Notes: generated by a model from the sequence alone, not told the origin. 64,000 bases of DNA from Pinus tabuliformis (GCA_031772625.1 CM062812.1:728598300-728662299); one strand, 5' to 3'; positions 36,301 to 47,094 are shown, counted from the stretch's first letter. A program made the numbers and translations.

Positions 36301-37250
36301 GGACTCTCGGTATTCCTTTGGCAGTGCCTAAAACCACGGGCTTTCCTCCAATACGATTTCATTCATCTTGCTCCTCTCGACTGGACCCTAGGGTGTGCTG
36401 GTCTTCAAATGATCAAACTTTGTGGTGTGCCCCTTTTCTTGCTTGTTATATATGATTTCAAATTCAAAGTCGACCAGTTGCCCTCATCGTGGCTCATTAA
36501 TGTGATTTTGGCAGTTATCCTTATGCCTTAATTGCTCATTGCCTGCTCCTCCATGTCTTAAATGGGACATCTTATCATGAATAGTACTTGCAACATTCGC
36601 CTTCCATCCCATCCCCGCGGCACCATAGCTCCTCGTACGCAGATGTGTCCTCTGCCTTTGACTGTCTGTCCGTGCAGCGGTCAACTTGCATAGCTTTTCT
36701 GTAGTTTGTTTTATAGTGTCACACCCTCATCCAACTGCGTGGAGCATTGGGACTCGGCCCCCTACAGATAGTCAGGTGGTTGCATCCATCATGCGAGCCT
36801 TCCACTGCCCTACTATCCTGGGCTGCAGGAACCCTTCGCATTCCTTTGAGTCTAATAGCGTATCGTGGTCTGTATTCCCTTGTGCCCTAGGATGCAATCA
36901 CAACCATGCTAGCAGGGTCACAGCTTGTCTGAGTAGTGTAGGAGAGTTGGCTGTGTCTGGTCCCTTCAATAGCTCTTGCGCTCGACTTGCATGGTTAACT
37001 TCTAATTTTATTTTATCAATTTCTTCATCCAACCTCACACTTTTCTTTCATAGTATATCATGTGTTTCCTCTAACTCGCGAAGTCTTATTTTTCCGTGCC
37101 GAATGGCTTCCCATAACTATCGAATCCCATCATGCAAGTCTTCATGTTCAGGTTGGACCATAGGGGTAATAGCCCATCCATTCGTGGATAGAGTTCCCTT
37201 GGCATACCCTGCTCTGGGTATGGGCGTATCAGCCCAGTGAACCCTCGCTA
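33338..37250 (-). other. Accessory coding region of element C (in place of pol)
   Basis: A long minus-strand region of broken reading frames between protease and the 3' LTR. Recognisable parts in order: a coiled-coil-like segment near 37100 (RLDEEIDKIKLEVNHASRAQ), a basic part at 36255 (LPKSSRMPRTKKDPQMPVLV), a helical part at 35590-36033 (ILTMQFEDWDLADTEKFPHL, then LIHDGYLWLEKSIPITTELI followed by HRISLLP), a part at 35091-35342, and a further helical part at 34370-34708. The IPIT.ELIHRI.LP phrase recurs, as I recall, in transposon-associated frames of gymnosperms. No catalytic motif of RT or integrase is visible. Function is unknown. Confidence 0.55.
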
Positions 37251-37584
37251 CGTGCAGATCCAACTGGGTCAATGGTCACGCAACATGCAACCATACCTTG
37301 TGTTGTAGATGGATGACCATCCTGCTCCAGCGCGGCTGCCACGCACGTCTTGCAATTCATACATAGAACAGTCGTCTCCGTCACAACTTCCTCTATTCAC
37401 ACCACCTTGGTGCACGTGATGCTTCTTTCGACACACCATGCTACTTCTGGGCTATGATTGAGGTGTCAGGGTTGACAAACTGCCCCTTACTGGTTGCGCC
37501 ATTATCCGCTGGTTGTTGCCTTACTTTAATGGTTATGCGCCGCAATGATCTAGTCATCATATTACAGTTGAGTGTGGTGACTTC

Positions 37585-38400
37585 CTACAATCTATTCTGC
37601 CATCTCTCAGCCTCCTCATCTGAATCTGATGTGCACGAACTATTGCGCTCCCATGAGAATCTTCTGTCCGCTGAGGGATTCACCTGACCCTGGTCTTGCG
37701 TTGTTATCTGGTAGATGCAGTCTAGTTCCTCGTCACTTTCTTCATCATACACCAGCTCGGTGTAGTGCACTCCTTTAGTTGGGTCCAGCGGAACTGTGAC
37801 ACGAAGTGCCTTTTTCTTGAAGTTCATTTTCTATGTTTTTAAGTTGATAACCCCATTCATGTCTATGGCCCAATCTATTCCTAACAATGCAGGGTATGGA
37901 TTACTATCATCAAAAATTTCGATTAACTGAAAATCGATATGCGTACTTACTCCTTCAATGTCTACTATCACCCCCTACAGTCGTCCCATCAGTAATATCT
38001 TTTGCTGATTAGCCATCTGTAATTGAATAAGAGACCACTATAGTGCAGGCATACCCATGCGTTCCCACATTTGTTTAGGCAATATATTCGCATTCGACCC
38101 TAGATCCAGAATGACCTGGTCCATCTCATATTCCCTGATTTACGACGTTAGTCACATCTCCTGCCCAGCGCGTAGAGCATGTTTACCCAGTTTCCAGACT
38201 ACGAGTGGTTCCCCTGATCCTGTGCATCTAGTAATCATCTCTTGGAGTCCTTTAACTACCCTATTATCACATAGCAACTTCATACATGTCTCTAAAAAGG
38301 TGGTAGCTCACCTGGATCCCTATCATCTCGGGTAGAGGCCTTTGTGAAGCTCTCTGGAGCTTCTTTAATCGTCCCTTTCACCTACTCAGCTTCCTTTGTC
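37585..38400 (-). pseudogene. Protease region of element C
   Basis: A retropepsin-like region with VILDLGSNANILPKQMWERM near 38120, then GVIVDIEGVSTHIDFQLIEI and PYPALLGIDWAIDMNGVINL, followed by an acidic tail (YDEESDEELDCIY). The D-x-G turn followed by N.LP.. and the closing LLGIDW phrase are the usual landmarks. It lies between gag and the accessory region. Confidence 0.75.
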
Positions 38401-38689
38401 AAAGCATCGTGACCCTTCTCATCTTCTCCAGACTGTTTCCTCGCATCTCCTCTAGTATTTGCACTGCTTCTTAGTACCATGTTTACATTGGGGTCCTCTT
38501 CACGAGGTTCTGATCTCATCATCTAGACATTTTGAGTTGGAGTGGGCTACAATACCTCTTTTTCGTGCATTTGGGTGCTAAGCGTTGGACAATCTACAAT
38601 CTGATGGTCAAATTACTCATAGTACAGACAAGATATCCTCGTTGGATTCATGCAGTTGCGAGCATAATGCCCTGGTCCTCCGCAATTAT

Positions 38690-40443
38690 AACATATCAGC
38701 TATATGTGCCCTCACATGGGCCCCATTCCTCTTCCCCACCCACGTCCTTGAAATCCCTCGCGTGGCCCGATGGCTAGGTCGAAACCATGAGCTTCAGTCT
38801 GCACTTGATAGGCTAGGGTTCTTTCCATCATTAAATCGTCACTTTGACAAGTTCGATCATCGTGACCCACTGGTCTACAAAAGTTGCAATACAACTACTG
38901 TGGGGTCTGGGTATACTTCTGTAATAGGTGGCAGTTGTCTGTTGTGTGCCTTCCTCCCACTTGACAAATTGCGCACGACATCGCAGGTGCCACACTTCGC
39001 CCTCCTTGTACCTCCAGCTTCAATGGCATCAGGCCCCCGCACCAGATAGTTCGTGAGGATGGGGCAGTGGTCCTTATCGTGTCCCTGGCTCTTACACTTA
39101 ATGCACCCTCCTTCTATACGTGCCTCCGGTCAAGGCGCCCTTTCTTGCTTCAAGCTTTGCATTTCTAAGCACAGGTTTTGTAGTTGCGTGTGGATTTGTT
39201 GAACTCCCAACCATGGATCCTATATTGGAGTTTTGTGCAACCTCATTGCTGTCTCTAGTGCCTTGGCTTGGGTTGAGATCTTTTGCTGTGATAGTGCCAT
39301 CCTCAGATGTGGTGTCAAAGATGCCATAAACCACACGTAATGTTGCGCATCTCTCAATGTCACGTTAGCCTCATGGATTGTGCTTTTCAATCTCTGATCC
39401 AAATCCTAGGGGGTTTCACCAGGTAACATCACGATCTCCTTGAATCCAATGACCGACTGCGTCTCCGATTTCGACCGACTAAACTCTCAGGTCAACATGT
39501 CCTAGATCGCCTCTATTCCTGCATTCAGATGATTGCTTGAGTACTTTATATACCACGTCAATGCTCGGTCCTGCAGTGCGCTAACCAGAGTAGCCTTTTT
39601 TATGTTATCATCCATTATGCCTTGGGCTTCCCATACAGCCCTTACCACAAACCAGAACTGACCTGGCTCCTCATTTCCTACACCCTTAAATACCGGCAAC
39701 TTAACTGCGCTCGCCATCCCAACCCTCGATGGTGGCGGAGGTGGAGGTGGAGTCGATGAAGATGGATTTGATGTAGGTGAAGTATGTGATGGCATGGTCA
39801 GTGGTGGTATCAGTGGAATGCGTTGCCCAATCAATCGAACTATGCTTCTCAGAGACAACCCTACAAGTTCTTCCTTGCCTTCTCACGAAATGGAAATTAG
39901 AGGGTTATTCTCTAATCCTTTAGTTCCTTCGTAACCTCTTCCACTCCGCGTTACGCCAGACATCAATAAACACGCATAATCTGTTTTTCACAGAACAACA
40001 TCTTAATCCAAGTATTCAATGATTTGATATACTTACCCCACGGTCCTTTAAGAAAGCAACTTTCTGCTTCACTATAACTCACAGTTGTGTCTATTGCGAA
40101 CGTAGTGATAAACCCTCCTATTACCCGATCCAACTAGTGATCTATTGCACGTGTGATTTTGTCTTTCGATGCTTTGAACCCGCACACTAATTCAGGAGTC
40201 CACACAATAGCTTGATCTAGCCTACACCTCGCAACGCTATCAGCTAACCTCGCGATCCACTTATACAACTCTGTTGAGAATGACGCAAAGAATATCTCAT
40301 GGATTTCTATGTATATGTAACGATCCAACCATTGTTCTTCTGATATCTGCGGATTTCTATTTTCTTGAACCACGAACTTATGAAGCTTCTAATCTAGCCA
40401 ATCTTCAAGCTCTTTCTTCATAGGGTTCCACCGCCCTGACATC
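38690..40443 (-). pseudogene. Gag of element C, with two CCHC zinc knuckles
   Basis: A start-like MSGRWNPMKKELEDWLD occurs at 40443, just inside the primer-binding site. A proline-rich stretch (STPPPPPPPS) precedes the capsid-like region at 39502-39740 (VKLPVFKGVGNEEPGQFWFV, ALQDRALTWYIKYSS). Further along, LDQRLKSTIHEANVTLRDAQ is visible. Two knuckles of the form C-x2-C-x4-H-x4-C follow: CIKCKSQGHDKDHC near 39100 and CNFCRPVGHDDRTC near 38880. Gag packages element RNA. The reading is interrupted. Confidence 0.8.
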
Positions 40444-40467
40444 AGACATCCCTTAGGCAGATCACAG

Positions 40468-40484
40468 TCCCAGCAACAGAACCA
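40468..40484 (-). other. Primer-binding site of element C
   Basis: TGGTTCTGTTGCTGGGA on the minus strand, two bases from the LTR end. It differs from the sites of elements A, B, D and the array, so four primer types occur in the window. Confidence 0.7.
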
Positions 40485-40486
40485 TT

Positions 40487-41393
40487 TGTTGGATTATATG
40501 GGCCTTACCCAAGTTTGGAAGAGTTATTTAGCCAAACAAATCCCGTAGCTACCGACACTTTTGGCAATAGTCCGCGAAGCACATATTGAGGTCTCACCGG
40601 AGGTAGCAGGGGAGGGTGCTGGAACTAGGTTTCCGCACTCTTGGGATGTCTTGATGTGGTCTGGAAGGTCCGCGTGCTACTCTATGGCCTTGCGCCACTC
40701 CGCTTCCGCTTAGATCTAGAACAAGGCAATTCATTAATACTTATTATTAGTGAGCTGTTATAGATCAGATCTACTGTTTACGGTCTTTAAGCAAGCATTT
40801 TTTAGAGATAACTAGTTCACGCATCTAGAAAAGATATAGATTTGCATAAACTCAATATATAAGCATAAGCACATAGGTCAAACAGATATATCAATCATAA
40901 ATTACCTAAATCCGCAATAAGTCAGAGTCAACACAGTATTTCAGAACCAACTTATCTTTATTCAATCCTTCCACTGATACAACCAGATCTTCCTTGTGCA
41001 CTTAGCTGCAGGGGTCCGTGCACACAGCTGCGGACTCTACTAGGCCTCTGTGCACACAGCTACAGAGCCTCTATCTACCCAGCAACACCCTTGACTCATA
41101 CTTACAGACACTTCAAGACTTATTTCTTAAAAAACCCATTACATTCCAGATCCAAAAGTACATACCAAAAAACTGACTCCTAACTCTAGAGCCTTTCTCT
41201 ATTTATACATTTCCATGGTCCGCAGACCATGGGCGAGAAGAATTATTTTACATTATCTTTGGGAAGACAACCTTTTGACTTGACTCATTAAAATTCGCAC
41301 TCCACGCATTTCACAGAGCCTTTACCATCCCTTTACCCAAAATTGCATGCTTTAAGCCCCAAAACCGTTATGTGGGGCCTCTGCTACCCAACA
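40487..41393 (-). repeat. 5' LTR of element C
   Basis: Partner of 32438-33337, slightly longer. The plus-strand ends are TGTTGGA and CCCAACA. Confidence 0.92.
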
Positions 41394-41398
41394 AAGAC
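41394..41398. repeat. Target-site duplication of element C, right copy
   Basis: AAGAC, identical to 32433-32437. Confidence 0.9.
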
Positions 41399-43168
41399 AA
41401 TACTCCAAATCCTATGCAACTGCACGTGTACCTATACCTATACCACTACCTATAATTGTATCTTTATCACTACCTATGCCTTTACCTATACTATGCTACA
41501 ACCTACCCACAATATCCATATACCTAACATCCTGTTGACCTATCTCTAATATGTTATCCTATAGATTTGTCCCATAGGAGCTCATAGGTTTTATATGATT
41601 TACATGTATCTGCATGTTAAGAGAATCTGCATCCCTGTTCTCCTTTCCTTTGATGTATATGATCTCAAAATAAAACTCATTGATCATGACCAACCATGTA
41701 GATTACCTTAAATTCATATTCGACTAGTCAAATAAGTATCTCAACGCATTGTGATCACTCATAAGTACAAACTTCCTACCAAGAAGATAGTGCCTCCACA
41801 TCTTCAATGCATGTATGATCACTTCCAACTCAATATCATGTATTCGATAGTTATGCTGATGCTCATCTAGTTTCCGTGACTCATAGCGCACTACATGTCC
41901 ATCCTTCATAAAGACTCCACCAAGTCCTATCTTGCAAGCATGTGTACATACAAGAAACTCTTTGTCTGAATTTACAATATTTAACACTTGTGCATGCATC
42001 AACAACTGCTTGAGCTACTCAAAATTGACCTCACACTCCTATGTTCATTCAAACTTCTTACATTTCCTCTGCAATGATGAAATAGGATAATAAATCTATG
42101 AGAAGTTCCTAATGAACATCCTATAATAACCTACCAATCCAATGCAGGATATTACCTCATCTACATTTATAGGAGCTTCCCACTCCATCATATTTCATAC
42201 CTTTTCTGGATCCACTACGATGCCCTCCTTGGAAACAACATGTCCCACGTAATGTACCTCAGTCTAAAAGAAACTACAGTTCTTGGGCTTAGCATACAAC
42301 TAATGCTCTCTCAACAATCCCAACAATGTTGTTAAGTGATCGGTATGCTCTTCCTCATTTTTAGAATATACCAATATGTCATCAATGAACACAATTACAA
42401 ACTTTTCCAAATAGGGATGAAACACACTATTCACCAAACACATAAAGGTAGTTGGAGTATAGTGAAACCGAATGGAACTACAACAAACTCATAATTCCCA
42501 TACTTGGTTTGGAAAGTTGTCTTGTAAATTTTCTCCTCTTTAATGCATGCCTAATTATATCTAGATCTCATATCAATCTTCAAGAACACTATTTCTCCCT
42601 TCAGCTGATCGAAAAATTCATCAATCCTTTGCAACAGATACATGTCCTTGATGGTCAGTTTGTTCAACTACATGTAGTATATGCACAATCTGAAAGTACC
42701 ATTCTTCTTCTTTAAAAACAATATCGGTGTGCCCCAAGGTGATACACTTGGCCTAATGCATCTATTGTCGAGCATCTATTTCAGTTGCAACTTCAACTCT
42801 ACCAACTCAGATGTGCTCATCATGTAAGGTGCTCTTGATGATGGAGATTCCCCTGGCACTAACTCAATAGAAAATCCTACTTACCTATTAGTTACAAACT
42901 CTAAAATATCTATAGGAAATACATCTTGGAACTATTGTACAACTGGGTACCCTCTCAAAGCATCTGCATCCTCAACTTCCTTACCTTTGTCACTAGAGAT
43001 ATGTACTGCAAATAACACACACTCTTTCCTGTGACTACGCTTGGCCTACATAGTTGTCACCATCCTAACTGATGTGGCTTTATTCTTTCCTTGTAAGACT
43101 CTAGGTTCCCCATTGTCATCCATGCACTCAATGGATTTGTCATAAAAATACACCTTGTTCATGTGAAG
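41399..43168 (-). pseudogene. Reverse transcriptase and RNase H of element D
   Basis: RNase H at 41724-42005 shows EFLVCTHACKIGLGGVFMKD, HDIELEVIIHALKMWRHYLL and FVLMSDHNALRYL. RT lies to the right. Its active-site region [20 protein letters not shown] is readable near 42400, followed by LREH, LYAKPKNCSFF and an HYVGHVVSKEGIVVDPEKV-like stretch. These are chromovirus phrases. At 41431-41500 the sequence is a low-complexity run of CCTATA-like words. The reading is interrupted many times. Confidence 0.8.
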
Positions 43169-43804
43169 TTATAACCAACCCATACCCAATACCATACTAT
43201 ATGATCCCAATGGTAATATGTTCAAGTGCACTGCTATAGATATGCCATTCAACTCAAATGCACAAGATATTACCCAATGGTGAAATCTCTTCTTTGTACC
43301 TATAGCCAATTTCACTAACCAATATTTTTCATGCACTCTTTTATTCAAAACACACTTATCCACCAAGTCAAGACTAAAATAATTATAATTAGATATAGTG
43401 TCAATCAAAATAGAAAAAACTTGATCAAAAAAGCTTACAATCCATCCCAGTGATAGATGCATCACAGTCTTCCTGTCTATTGTCGAGTGTTGCATAGATA
43501 TGAGGAATGCTCTAACCAACATCCCCAAGAGTCTGAGCCTCCTGTGCACTATATATCTAAGTCCTATGACCCTGATTCTATGGAAAAAATCTCTAAAGGA
43601 TTTCTTTACCGCATGTCCAACACTCCAACCATCCAGTAATATCACTTCTATGTTGTTGATGCGACCCTTGTCATTTTCTAGTTCCATTGAACTTATTTTG
43701 TGGTGCCACATTTTCTTTCTCCTCCGCATTCTAAGGCCTTGCTCATTTTGGCTGTCATTTTCGTTTAGCTTTATATTTCCCTTTCCATCCTTGCTAAGAT
43801 TCAT
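43169..43804 (-). pseudogene. Protease region of element D
   Basis: A 211-residue minus-strand frame. The protease-like end reads FSILIDTISNYNYFSLDLVD, then LNILPLGSYSMVLGMGWL, the standard closing phrase of the chromovirus protease. The upstream part is basic and is the tail of gag. Confidence 0.7.
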
Positions 43805-44783
43805 TCTTATGCTTCAAATTCTCATAGAAATGCTTCAATTTCCCAATAACTTCCTCAAGTGACCGAGGCTCATCACACTCAATCTGATCTCTAAATGCTA
43901 ATGGAAAGCTACTGAGAAATCACTGAACTTTAGCCATATCATCTCTAATATATGGTACATACCACAATAGCTCTGGGAACTCAGTCATGCACTCTTCATC
44001 TGCAATTTATCCCATCTTTAGCTCATAGAATTCTTTGGCCTTACCATCGTAGTACCTTAACAAGTACTTCTTCCTAAAAATCCTCTTGAACTCATGCCAA
44101 CTCAAGTCCTCCATCCTCATGTCTCTATCCCTCTTCACATCTTCCCACTAGAGATCCTCTTTACCTTTCAGGTTAAAGATAACAATTATGGCCTTCATAT
44201 TTTGGGTCTACCCATGCAACTCAAAGAACTTGTTCATTCAAATTATCCAAGCCTCCAGTTTCTTCAGGTCTCCATGAAAATTAGGTGCCTTTTATTTCTT
44301 AAAATAATTTGGAAGGTACCCCCTATCACTCCTCCTATAAGGATGATAAGGACTACGATCATGATACACGTCAGAGCCAGAACTAGAATAATACACGTGT
44401 CCATCACCTCTCCTATCTGGAGTATCCAACATCCTACCATATCCCACATTGTCATCTCTATCTGACCTGTGACCTCCATGATACCTACTTCCATCTCCCC
44501 CATTGGCTTTTTCCTCGTTCCCATGGATGATCTGAAGTGGCCCTTGTCATTGTAATTCTGGAAAACTTTGAAGGATTATTGCATTAACCTTTACTTCTTT
44601 CTCTTGTGCCTGCATGATTTTGTCATTGTCCACCTTACAACTCCTTATTTATTCCTTCAAGATTATCAATGTGTCTGCTAAGTCAAAAGGTCTCTGAACA
44701 CCACGCTTCTCATTTGATTCATAGGGAGAATCTTTGTAGTCTACAATATTTCTAGTCATTTTGATCTCTTTCCTCCAAGCCAT
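43805..44783 (-). pseudogene. Gag of element D
   Basis: A likely start is at 44783 (MAWRKEIKMTRN). Landmarks on the minus strand are an Arg/Gly/Asp/Tyr-rich segment near 44450, KAPNFHGDLKKLEAWI near 44280, LSWHEFKRIFRKKYLL near 44090 and FRDQIECDEPRSLEEVIGKL near 43870. This order matches the Retrotrans_gag domain of plant Ty3/gypsy elements. Broken in several places. Confidence 0.7.
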
Positions 44784-45335
44784 ATTATGTTAGCTAAACC
44801 AAAAAACAATAAACTAACATACCTTAGTGAAATTCGGGGAGGATATCTCATCGGTGAGATCAACCCATCAGTGTAATATAGGTACAACATAATAATGGAA
44901 GCGTATATACATATAACAAATAGGTGTATCAGCACATAAAAATCATTCTAGCTAGAGTCCAATCATCCATGAATGAACATATAAACTACACATACCATGA
45001 TCTCATGCATGACAACAACAAACATATCAATGTAAACTAACAATACGCAAGAATAAAAAAAATGTAACCAATCATACACTTATAACAACACACTTCACAA
45101 TAACAACATCATCTTTCACATGGCAACATCACTACAAACATGAAAATGACCACACACATGGAACAAACATATAGACCACAAGGATGAAGGAAACATGTGC
45201 GACTGATATGGATGCATGACCAACACACATTGCCTGTATAGTCCAACGGGTGAAAAATTCTCTGATAACACATTATGGCATCAAATATGACCCAAAAATA
45301 ACAGAAACTAGACAACACGCAAAGAGAAAAAAAGT
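44784..45335 (-). other. 5' untranslated stretch of element D
   Basis: About 550 AT-rich bases between the primer-binding site and gag. I see no gene or structured motif. Confidence 0.6.
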
Positions 45336-45348
45336 CGCTATGGTACCA
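45336..45348 (-). other. Primer-binding site of element D
   Basis: The minus strand reads TGGTACCATAGCG three bases after the LTR end TGTTACA. It resembles the initiator-Met primer site TGGTATCAGAGC used by many plant elements. Confidence 0.55.
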
Positions 45349-45351
45349 CTT

Positions 45352-45398
45352 TGTAACACCCTCATCCCACATCTACAAAAGTAACTAGCCAACTTGGA
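45352..45398 (-). repeat. 5' LTR remnant of element D
   Basis: Starts TGTAACACCC on the plus strand and is lost after about 47 bases, where the tandem array begins (array homology starts at CTTTGTTCTCG, 45399). It cannot be aligned with the 3' LTR piece because the surviving parts do not overlap. Confidence 0.5.
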
Positions 45399-46761
45399 CT
45401 TTGTTCTCGTAAACAACTTGTTACGTGGTCAATTTTCATGGAGGTTATGATAGCACATTATGAGGATACAAAGAGCAACACCTTCTTTAGAGAAACACCA
45501 CAACAATTGGAAAGAGTAAAAGGGCTTTGTGACATAGTGGAAAGCAAAATTATGGAAACCAGGAAGCGTACCCTTCACAACTATAAAGATGGAAGTGTTG
45601 TTTCTACTAGCCTTCCACAACCTACAAGGGTTACACCACAACAATTGGAAGAAAAAAGAGAAAAAGGGCTTTGTTACAATTGTGATAGCAAATGCACTAA
45701 AGCTCATAAGTGTGCTGAGAAGAAATTATTTTACATAGAATATGAAGAGGAGGAAGAAAAGGATCAAGAAACATCAAAAGAAGAATATATACGCCAGGAC
45801 CCCACCCCAGAGAAAGAAGAAACGAATCAGACCATATCTTGTAAAGCATTGGCAAGAATTACCACTCCTCAAACTCTCAAGATACAAGGACATATCAAGA
45901 AGAAAAAGGTGCAAGAAGTGAAAGATCACATCGAGAAAGAAGAAATGAATCCAACCATATCTTGTAATTCATTGTTTGAAATTACCACTCCTCAAACTAT
46001 CAAGATAGAAGGACATATCAAGAAGAAAAATGTTCAAGAAGTGAAAGATCACATCGAGCATCAAGAAATGAATCTGACCATATCTTGTAAAGGATTGGAA
46101 GAAATTACCACTCCTCAACCTCTAGAGATAGAAGGACATATCAAGAAGAAAAAGGTTCAAGCAGTGAAAGATCACATCGAGCATCAACAACAAGTTCTCC
46201 AACTTTTAAAGGATAACGCCACTTCGGTGCAAAATCAAACGAAACAACAGGTAGATCAACATCGTAGTGAAAAATGTTTTGATGTAGGTGATTGGTTATT
46301 TTTACCGCTACATCTCAAGCAAGCTATTTATGAGAAGGAAATGTTGGCAATACTACATGCACTTAAAAAATGGCAACCTTACCGAATGGGAAGACTCTTC
46401 AAGGATGAGGATGTGGAAGCATTGTTTTGTGCTATTTATATTATCCAACCAGATTGGATAAACGAAGCACGGGATGAATGGAAGAAGGACAAAGAAGTAT
46501 GGCCACTTATTCAAAAGTTGCAAAAGATCCCAGTTCAAACAATATTGCCAGAAATTGAAGAGGAAGGAAATATCATATTGGAACCTGGAGCAGTCACAGA
46601 AATAAGAACCCAACAGCTACGAAATCGATCAATTTCAGAGTATCTCATCAAGTGGAAGAACTTACCCACTGAATATTCCACATGGGAGGACAAGAATTTT
46701 ATACAGAAGCATCAAGAACTAATCAAGCGTTGAGGACAACACTTTTTGAAGGAGAGGGGCA
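45399..46761 (+). mobile_element. Array long segment L0 (cut at its 5' side)
   Basis: Lacks primer site, leader and first part of gag. It begins in gag, next to the LTR remnant of element D. It ends with the purine tract GAAGGAGAGGGGCA before the first LTR. Its reading frame is described separately. Confidence 0.85.
45438..46733 (+). CDS. Gag-to-chromodomain reading frame of array segment L0 (431 aa)
   Basis: The longest open frame of the array. Residues 1-75 are gag sequence (MIAHYEDTKSNTFF, VTPQQLEEKREKGLC). A Cys/His cluster lies at 79-92 (CYNCDSKCTKAHKC). An acidic linker follows at 100-130. A 41-residue module is repeated three times (about 133-254, each starting ISC...ITTPQ). An integrase-tail-like piece is at 255-295 (LLKDNATSVQNQTKQQ, RSEKCFDVGDWLFLPL), an RNase H-edge piece at 296-322 (AIYEKEMLAILHALKKW), and a chromodomain-like end at 375-425 (RSISEYLIKWKNLP, STWED). 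No catalytic domain is whole. It lies directly upstream of the purine tract and LTR. It may be a non-autonomous element's only product. Whether it is expressed is unknown. Confidence 0.65.
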   Translation: MEVMIAHYEDTKSNTFFRETPQQLERVKGLCDIVESKIMETRKRTLHNYKDGSVVSTSLPQPTRVTPQQLEEKREKGLCYNCDSKCTKAHKCAEKKLFYIEYEEEEEKDQETSKEEYIRQDPTPEKEETNQTISCKALARITTPQTLKIQGHIKKKKVQEVKDHIEKEEMNPTISCNSLFEITTPQTIKIEGHIKKKNVQEVKDHIEHQEMNLTISCKGLEEITTPQPLEIEGHIKKKKVQAVKDHIEHQQQVLQLLKDNATSVQNQTKQQVDQHRSEKCFDVGDWLFLPLHLKQAIYEKEMLAILHALKKWQPYRMGRLFKDEDVEALFCAIYIIQPDWINEARDEWKKDKEVWPLIQKLQKIPVQTILPEIEEEGNIILEPGAVTEIRTQQLRNRSISEYLIKWKNLPTEYSTWEDKNFIQKHQELIKR

Positions 46762-47094
46762 TGTTAGGCCCCTATACAACTAGTGTAACCCCTTATTGTT
46801 ATTAGTATAACCCACTTATTATATTTATGTACCCATGTAGTGCCGATATTGTTATTATTGTGCCCCATAGAAGCCCACTATTGTTATTATTGTGCCCTTA
46901 CATTATTATTGTTATGTCGGCTCTGATTATGTTATGACCCCTTAGACTACTATATATAGAAAGGAGGTCTTTTCATTTGTATCATCCAAGAATTGTTAAT
47001 TTATGTAATGTAAAGGAGGTTGCCCCCTCGAAGAGGCTGAATTCTAGGGCGCTGATCTATCTTTTCTATCTTTTTGTGAGCTGGTTTCATAACA
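46762..47094 (+). repeat. Array LTR 1 (subtype alpha, 333 bp)
   Basis: TGTTAGGCCCC...TTTCATAACA. Subtype alpha is marked by CTTTTTGTGAGC near its end and ATATTTATGTAC in its middle. It is followed by a short segment and not by a primer site. A TATATATAGAAAGG box lies near 46951. Confidence 0.9.
46945..46965 (+). promoter_or_regulatory. TATA-like box in array LTRs (example copy)
   Basis: TATATATAGAAAGGAGG lies about 190 bases into the LTR and is preserved in the other LTR copies. LTR promoters have their TATA box at this kind of place, so each of the eleven LTRs is a potential promoter. This is inferred from position and motif only. Confidence 0.5.

Larger units (their letters stand above)
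32438..41393 (-). mobile_element. Element C: gag-protease LTR element with accessory frame, 9.0 kb
   Basis: Bounded by a perfect AAGAC target-site duplication. LTRs of 900 and 907 bases begin and end TGTTGG...CCAACA. A primer-binding site (TGGTTCTGTTGCTGGGA, minus strand) lies two bases inside the 5' LTR. The internal order on the minus strand is gag with two zinc knuckles, an aspartic-protease-like region, then about 4 kb of accessory reading sequence. I find no RT, RNase H or integrase, so the element is non-autonomous by content. The LTR copies differ by roughly 12-13 percent in the parts I compared by eye, so it is old. Broken many times. Confidence 0.85.
29287..45398 (-). mobile_element. 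Element D: Tekay/Del-like chromovirus, split by element C
   Basis: Minus-strand Ty3/gypsy fossil. From right to left: a remnant of 5' LTR (45352-45398), primer-binding site, gag (44783-43805), protease (43804-43169), RT and RNase H (43168-41399), element C (32438-41393), integrase with C-terminal tail (32437-31037), polypurine tract and 3' LTR (30816 leftward). The 3' LTR is interrupted at 29286 by element B. Integrase phrases such as TYNNGYQDYLKMSLLEPSYR and TPISWGDPVNRVM are typical of the Tekay lineage. It is the oldest layer of the nest, because B and C are both inside it. Broken many times. Confidence 0.8.

Noticed and set aside
36686-37240. A 184-residue plus-strand frame
   Set aside because: It is antisense to the element C accessory region and shows no domain or codon pattern of its own.
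41420-41530. CCTATA-rich run as a microsatellite locus
   Set aside because: The words are irregular and lie in the old element D polyprotein region next to the element C insertion. It is better described as low-complexity sequence.
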